Below, in pieces: positions 15,301 to 18,740 of a DNA stretch of 18,740 bases. This DNA comes from Coemansia sp. RSA 922 (lineage: Eukaryota; Kickxellomycota; Kickxellomycetes; Kickxellales; Kickxellaceae). Each line of letters starts with the position of its first letter. The stretch's first letter is position 1. The DNA is taken from positions 1-18,740 of the forward strand of contig JANBQS010000408.1 of assembly GCA_027577415.1 (NCBI GenBank), read 5' to 3'. The notes under the pieces were generated by a model. That model did no database searches. It worked only from the letters and a program-made list of their open reading frames with translations, and had not been told where the DNA came from. Position numbers and translations under genes: made by a program.

Positions 15301-16617
15301 GGTAGTTTGATGATACGGTTGTTTGGCGTGGAATCGTATTACATGTCTCGCTATCTTTCAGAAAAGGACGAGGGAGGAAAAGTTACTGTGCCATATTTGG
15401 CACTGAATTTTCTGTCTAACTTTGTCTCTATGGGAATTCGCGAAGTTGGAAATATGGCTAGCATATTTTCAGTTGTTGCTCAGTCTTACTTGACAAGTCA
15501 CAAGGTTAGCTCAGGCCAACTGAAGGTGCTGCGAGATGACATGTCGGGATTGATAGCTAATATTAGCGTATTGGTGGGTGTTCCAAGCCGGTTAAAAGAA
15601 TTTTCAGATGACATTAGCACGTTCCGCCAATTCTCTGACATTAAAGCCGAAGCCCCGTACATTGTCGAAGATAACCGCGTGCCAAGCGAATGGCCACGCA
15701 GTGGATGTGTCGAATTCAAGAACTTGAGTGTAAAGTACGGAGCTGACCAGAATTATGCCCTAAAGAATCTCAAAGTTACTATCCGCCCGGGAGAAAAGAT
15801 TGGTATTGTTGGCCGCACTGGTGCTGGAAAGTCGACATTAGCCAAGGCCATATTCCGACTACTCAATGAGAACGTTGAGGGCTCAATTGAAATTGATGGC
15901 TGCGATACGGCAAAGTTTGGTGTAGGGGACTTCCGGCCCAAGCTAGGCATTATTCCTCAGGAATCAACCATGTTTAGAGGAACAGTCGGGCGCAATTTGG
16001 ATCCACTCCACGAATTTACTATTGAAGATATGTGGGCGGCAATGATCAAGAGCGGCGTAGCAGAGTTGATTGAGCCAGAGCGCAAACGCGGGCCTATTGG
16101 ATCAGCTAAGGAGTCGTCTAGTACAGGTGGTAACGGTGACGACAATGATGAAGAGAGTAGCTTTGATAGAGGTCGTAGACTAAGATGGGAGAGAGCTGGA
16201 TTGCTGATGCGTGCAGTGCTGCTTGTTTTCGATAGAAAGCCAAAATATCCCCCCCAGTCATATTTTGAAAAGGCTGGAATCAATTACGATCTAAATCCAA
16301 ATGACAGCAACTTTAGTAGCGGTCAGCAGCAGCTCTTCAGCCTGTGCCGCTTACTCATGCGCAAGCGAAAGGTCCTGGTTCTAGACGAGGCCACTGCCGA
16401 TGTGGATCTGGAGACAGACCGCAAGATTCAAGAATTGATTCGTAGCGAGTTTAGCGACTGCACTGTGCTTACCATTGCTCATCGTCTAGACACTATTATG
16501 AACAGCGACAGAGTCATCGTCATGGAAAAGGGTGAAGTTGCAGAGATCGGTCCTCCCCAAGAGCTGATAGCAAACGGCGGAATGTTTGCCGAGCTTGTCA
16601 AAGCCAACGAATTTTAG
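12301..16617 (+). CDS. ABC transporter, ABCC/MRP subfamily, full length
   Basis: Predicted ATP-driven exporter of conjugates or drugs, at the vacuolar or plasma membrane, like yeast Ycf1/Bpt1/Ybt1. The protein is 1438 aa, in order: N-terminal membrane domain TMD0 (about 1-150), linker, TMD1 (190-500), NBD1 (521-715), a polar linker rich in Thr/Ser/Pro (715-800), TMD2 (804-1115), NBD2 (1136-1438). NBD1: Walker A GKTGSGKSS at 554-562, Q-loop YMEQSPW, signature ISGGQ at 644-648, Walker B ending Asp668-Asp669, switch His703. NBD2: GRTGAGKST from 1171, signature FSSGQ ending 1342, Walker B LDEA with Glu1363, His1394. The Asp in place of the catalytic Glu in NBD1 is normal for ABCC proteins. Between NLDP and the signature, NBD2 has about 55-60 extra residues, partly acidic and Ser-rich. 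The ATG at 12301 is the first in frame. The substrate cannot be told. Confidence 0.96.
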   Translation: MIHFDSLSHAFALLSTLVYPIADATIAFSAIYFAIRDKRISHMLLVSPFLHIASALLVILAASHYSGWAMTLNQAASFALLFLAAHPSGHTLFQIASALGIYRLLCSSANPLTRSLCVLLHIYLVLANLNLSGQTQLRAIMSDISFAQLRQLSSLQKLRKLTLEDLWPLPERYQLRYAYAELSINTNEPLFIIRAIIRMTWKPMIPIHIAGMLFQLLPVLRTMLNGYVYHCLDSPDNPAYYKACMAAVGMLLIEVLAIQRGHLANYVLKEKCRVSDSLVIGLEHQPLIYSGLSNVVGRYEHEKVKNLANRIISFQDIISDMFGTMATILPIYYQVGAFAFIPLAVSSGINASTWLLTWLVGSKHEWDPTGSHYPGDSVNDIYPNVKTVKMFGWERMYLDPKLRKNRKYTRQLPWYAPLVRFGLNIVDIVSALTTSLSMYTTVFLYLQTLPDSDHALTNSRLLEMIEHIDSLRLKINTIVRQFSSLSFIITENIRYEYLFLCEKDNTISHASLGEFDSMPSITMDSCSFRWNRECQTLKEVTLSVTGNELVAVVGKTGSGKSSLHLAMCRELEMTKGTGTVVGRVSYMEQSPWIMNDTMRANIIFGREFDEEYYWQVLHACALTHDIKAWPSGDLTLIGERGINISGGQRARLALARTVYSRADIYMLDDPLSAVDAHVKRHILDNVILSSGLLGNKLRVITTHSESMLPFCNQVVTVSDKTTSVVRQEPKEHKFIAPVMVTEHNDESDLIPKDTNMTTAPVTPTTNSDNMLVTSAITPDTSPSSAKLQTLPEKYTLLDNSRYMSKLCGWHLVTAVVISASFRPIVKFILDGYNIAALKENAKSHTVSHDAVLWYLKINTLEAATSIILRMLENYVSSLLSEHKAEDAIQEKFVRSLLYAPLSFIEKADRHTVVPAYNSGSRIMTNGIPEYLRSESANAIKSILSIWRSALATPQFAIIVPFVIWAQASTSRLTDTMASSLRNIRMEINARQAKTSSVINGGSLMIRLFGVESYYMSRYLSEKDEGGKVTVPYLALNFLSNFVSMGIREVGNMASIFSVVAQSYLTSHKVSSGQLKVLRDDMSGLIANISVLVGVPSRLKEFSDDISTFRQFSDIKAEAPYIVEDNRVPSEWPRSGCVEFKNLSVKYGADQNYALKNLKVTIRPGEKIGIVGRTGAGKSTLAKAIFRLLNENVEGSIEIDGCDTAKFGVGDFRPKLGIIPQESTMFRGTVGRNLDPLHEFTIEDMWAAMIKSGVAELIEPERKRGPIGSAKESSSTGGNGDDNDEESSFDRGRRLRWERAGLLMRAVLLVFDRKPKYPPQSYFEKAGINYDLNPNDSNFSSGQQQLFSLCRLLMRKRKVLVLDEATADVDLETDRKIQELIRSEFSDCTVLTIAHRLDTIMNSDRVIVMEKGEVAEIGPPQELIANGGMFAELVKANEF

Positions 16618-16709
16618 AATGTTTTATAGTCTTCCCATTTAGCACTGATTAAACCTTGAATAAGTTAGCTGAGCATGTAAAGTGTCAGTACAAGTCACCA
16701 AACGGATCT
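16618..16709. other. Short convergent 3' spacer
   Basis: Only 92 bases separate the stops of the ABC transporter and frataxin genes, so their 3' UTRs must lie close together or overlap. No terminator-like structure stands out. Confidence 0.4.
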
Positions 16710-17237
16710 CTATTTGACAGGCAATGAGATCTCTACACCTAGAGCATCAGAGATCTCTCGGTTCAGTAATGTGCCCAAACTCTCGTCCTTTTGTCTACAA
16801 AACCATGCGCCATGTTCCGAATCAAAGTCGTATCGCTCAGGTCCGCTAACCGGCGAGGAAAGCCAAATTTGCTTGTTGGGCGGTTGCTTGTTGATTACGT
16901 AAGTCCCCTTGACACCCAGTCTTAGCGTCAGCACGCCACTCGAGTACTCGATATCATAGTCATCGATCTCCATCTGGTCACCGATATCTTCCAGTGACTC
17001 GGTCAGTCTCTCTAAAGTCTCAGAGGACTTTTCGTAATATATCGAGTCTGACAGCAAGCTCATTTTGTAATTAGTTGTAAAGGGTTGGCTGACGCTCAGA
17101 CTCCGGGCTGGCGTCGCTGTAATTGGCGCAAATTCAGCCAAACGCAGGCGTGTGCAAGCCCCAGCGGCTACTCTTGCTCCAGCACGTCTGGAAGCCAGAC
17201 CGAGCAGGGCGCATACAAGTTGTGCGCGCATCGTCAT
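16710..17237 (-). CDS. YFH1: Frataxin, mitochondrial
   Basis: Matrix protein that promotes iron-sulfur cluster assembly with the cysteine desulfurase/scaffold complex. The protein is 175 aa, almost the length of yeast Yfh1. Residues 1-55 are an Arg/Ala-rich presequence without acids until about Glu35. The mature fold begins around YYEKSSETLERLTESLED (67-84), the acidic helix that binds iron. The core has the family signature GTYVINKQPPNKQIWLSSP (111-129), then SGPERYDFD (131-139) and Trp145. The frame extends to a TTG at 17354, but the first in-frame ATGs are at 17237 and 17231. The second (MRAQL) has A at -3 while the first has T, so either may be used; the difference is two residues. No intron. 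It is divergent from the PXA gene. Confidence 0.96.
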   Translation of the reverse strand: MTMRAQLVCALLGLASRRAGARVAAGACTRLRLAEFAPITATPARSLSVSQPFTTNYKMSLLSDSIYYEKSSETLERLTESLEDIGDQMEIDDYDIEYSSGVLTLRLGVKGTYVINKQPPNKQIWLSSPVSGPERYDFDSEHGAWFCRQKDESLGTLLNREISDALGVEISLPVK

Positions 17238-17515
17238 AAAGTCAAAAAGGTCGAGATAAAGATAATAAAAACGATGAAGTACGTTTGAGAAAAAGCAAAA
17301 AGAGTAACCGTCCGTCAGTCCGCTCACTTGCTCACGATCTTTCCCAGCTCCCAATCGGCTCTCATCTAAACGAGTCGATGACGCTGCACACTACATCAAG
17401 GAGTCGGCATGCAGAACCAGGTGCTTGCATAGTTTTTCTTTGTTTACTTAATATTTCCTTTTTGGTAATTCACATTCTACTAATTTGCTCTTGCAATTTT
17501 CACCACCTTTCTTCT
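17238..17515. promoter_or_regulatory. Bidirectional promoter, frataxin / PXA gene
   Basis: 278 bases between the two divergent starts. No strong TATA box is seen on either strand. The part next to the PXA start (17430-17510) is T-rich and pyrimidine-rich, like other leaders in this window. A TTGTTTAC word (about 17438) matches the forkhead core but is short enough to be chance. Confidence 0.4.
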
Positions 17516-18740
17516 ATGGAGTCGTCTGTTGCGCAACGCCGTACTGCGACGTCAGCTAGGCACTCACAGCAGGCGGCAAATGAGGCAACTGCAGCCTCTC
17601 GTCCGTCGTCGGTGGCATCAGCACCAAGCACGCTCGCGGAGAGCCTGCGCTCATACTGGGAGTCTCGACGCAGCCCGCGCGCAGCAGCCAGCCAAATGCT
17701 TCGCAGCCTGTACCGAACGCCTCGTGGACAGGCAAGGACAGGTATCGGTCGGCGTGCGTACGTGACGACATCAGCCAAAGTAAACCAAGCTGTTTCACGG
17801 CTAGTGTCGCTTATTATGCGCGACTTTGTGCAAGAGTGGTATGAGAAGGTGACTGACGACCGAGAGTTTCTTGGCGAGGTTTCATCGCAGATCATGCTGG
17901 TGGTTAACGAGATAGAAAAGCGGTGTCGACAGGTTGACTGGGTGGAATTCATACTGTTTGAGCTGCCAGACATTGTACACCTACATATCAAGGACTCACA
18001 CCAGTGTATGGCTCGGCTGGGCACAGTATATGTTGGTCGAGAGACCTCGATAGAAGCCATCTTTCAGTCTATGCAGCCGCACGTCGCATTGGCCATGGCC
18101 GCCGATTCGGAGCTAGCTTATCTGAGGCGCCTGTCGAGCGAATTGCTTCAAGTGTTTATGCCGCCCGAGGCACAGAACGATGAAGTCGTGCACCACCTTA
18201 TGCGCGAGATCCTGGCCTGTGCGGTTCTGCGCAATGTCGTTGACGCCGTGGCTGATCCCAACACCCTCAATGAGGGCATCATCCGTGCTGTGGGCAAGTA
18301 TTCAAAGCGGGAGTACTTTAGCGCAGCTGACATGACACGATACATTACAATCCCCGTGAGCATTGACGGTGAGGCGGACCAAGCAGGTGACAGTGGCAAA
18401 GAAGGTGTGGAGGAGCCTGTTTCGCCTGCACAGAGTCACGGTATGCCTCCTCCTTCGGTTGAAACGATGCTGCGCGAGGCACAGACAAGTCGGATCGGTG
18501 CGAGAGGAGATGCCGCTCGTAAGCGCTCCAGCTCTAGTGGCAGCGCTAGCCTGGCTCGTATGCGAGCTACAGCAGCAGCTGGCGGGAAGGAGCGCACCGT
18601 AGCAACTGATAGCAATGCACCAAAGCGGGTGTCTGTAGATAGTAGACGCGCACCTCGTGTCAGCAGTCCGCTCATGAATCGAATGTCGACTAGCTCGCTA
18701 GGCGATGATAGTAGCCGGCTAACAAGTGCGGTGAGCGCAG
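17516..18740 (+). CDS. PXA-domain protein (sorting-nexin-associated), 3' truncated by the window
   Basis: The frame is open from the ATG at 17516 to the last base: 408 codons with no stop, so the gene continues past the edge. Residues 1-90 are Ser/Ala/Arg-rich and disordered. A PXA domain follows at about 92-265. It starts VSRLVSLIMRDFVQEWYEKV, has the middle CRQVDWVEFILFELPDIVHLH, and closes with FMPPEAQ, LMREILACAVLRNVVDAVADP and LNEG, all PXA hallmarks. The rest is a low-complexity Ser/Arg/Ala tail. PXA domains occur in Mdm1/Snx13-type sorting nexins and in stand-alone fungal PXA proteins. They work in endosomal trafficking and membrane contact sites. No transmembrane helix precedes the domain, unlike Mdm1. 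Whether PX or RGS domains follow lies outside the window. Confidence 0.9.
   Translation, partial: MESSVAQRRTATSARHSQQAANEATAASRPSSVASAPSTLAESLRSYWESRRSPRAAASQMLRSLYRTPRGQARTGIGRRAYVTTSAKVNQAVSRLVSLIMRDFVQEWYEKVTDDREFLGEVSSQIMLVVNEIEKRCRQVDWVEFILFELPDIVHLHIKDSHQCMARLGTVYVGRETSIEAIFQSMQPHVALAMAADSELAYLRRLSSELLQVFMPPEAQNDEVVHHLMREILACAVLRNVVDAVADPNTLNEGIIRAVGKYSKREYFSAADMTRYITIPVSIDGEADQAGDSGKEGVEEPVSPAQSHGMPPPSVETMLREAQTSRIGARGDAARKRSSSSGSASLARMRATAAAGGKERTVATDSNAPKRVSVDSRRAPRVSSPLMNRMSTSSLGDDSSRLTSAVSA

Noticed and set aside
17238..17354. Upstream extension of the frataxin frame
   Set aside because: Starts at TTG. The encoded stretch lacks presequence character, while a normal presequence begins at 17237.
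1..18740. CRISPR array, prokaryotic operon or phage features
   Set aside because: No regularly spaced repeats and no bacterial gene order; the genes are clearly eukaryotic and fungal.

Overview
The window looks like compact fungal nuclear DNA. Five sequence features support this: nuclear-encoded mitochondrial proteins with presequences, a FunK1-family (fungal-type) kinase-like protein, a Siw14/Oca-type phosphatase-fold protein, a full-length ABCC transporter, and nearly intron-free genes with pyrimidine-rich leaders and TATA boxes just upstream. Few introns plus a FunK1 relative would fit an early-diverging fungus such as Kickxellomycotina. That placement is inference, not something the sequence proves. 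Several long open frames extend upstream of the real start through TTG or GTG codons; I moved each start to the first credible in-frame ATG.

Layout, left to right. 1-141: 3' tail of an unrecognised plus-strand gene. 333-1709 (+): mitochondrial phosphatidylserine decarboxylase. 1997-3610 (+): GMP synthase. 3810-4514 (+): Rtf2-type replication termination factor. Converging on it, 4826-5494 (-): a small R3H-domain protein. 5841-6047 (-): a possible 68-residue orphan protein. 6048-6963: gene-poor, with a large imperfect palindrome. 6964-7560 (-): Siw14/Oca-family protein whose catalytic Arg is replaced by Glu. 7951-9968 (-): FunK1-like protein with degenerate kinase catalytic motifs and a frame break near its 5' end. 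9969-11322: gene-poor, with hairpins, short repeats and three TATA-like boxes that lead into no gene; possibly decayed mobile-element or LTR sequence. 11323-11724 (-): 133-residue orphan. 12301-16617 (+): ABCC/MRP full transporter. 16710-17237 (-): frataxin. 17516-18740 (+): PXA-domain protein, cut by the window edge.

The genes do not form a pathway. Most are housekeeping genes: mitochondrial phosphatidylethanolamine synthesis, guanine nucleotide synthesis, replication fork barriers, iron-sulfur assembly and membrane trafficking. The accessory-looking part is about 5.8-12.3 kb. It holds two enzyme-fold proteins with broken catalytic motifs, two orphan small ORFs, and nearly all of the unexplained repeat structure. 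I did not find a convincing new multi-gene system. The best leads are the two probable pseudoenzymes, the palindrome at 6790-6892, and the orphan TATA/hairpin region around 10.5-11.1 kb.
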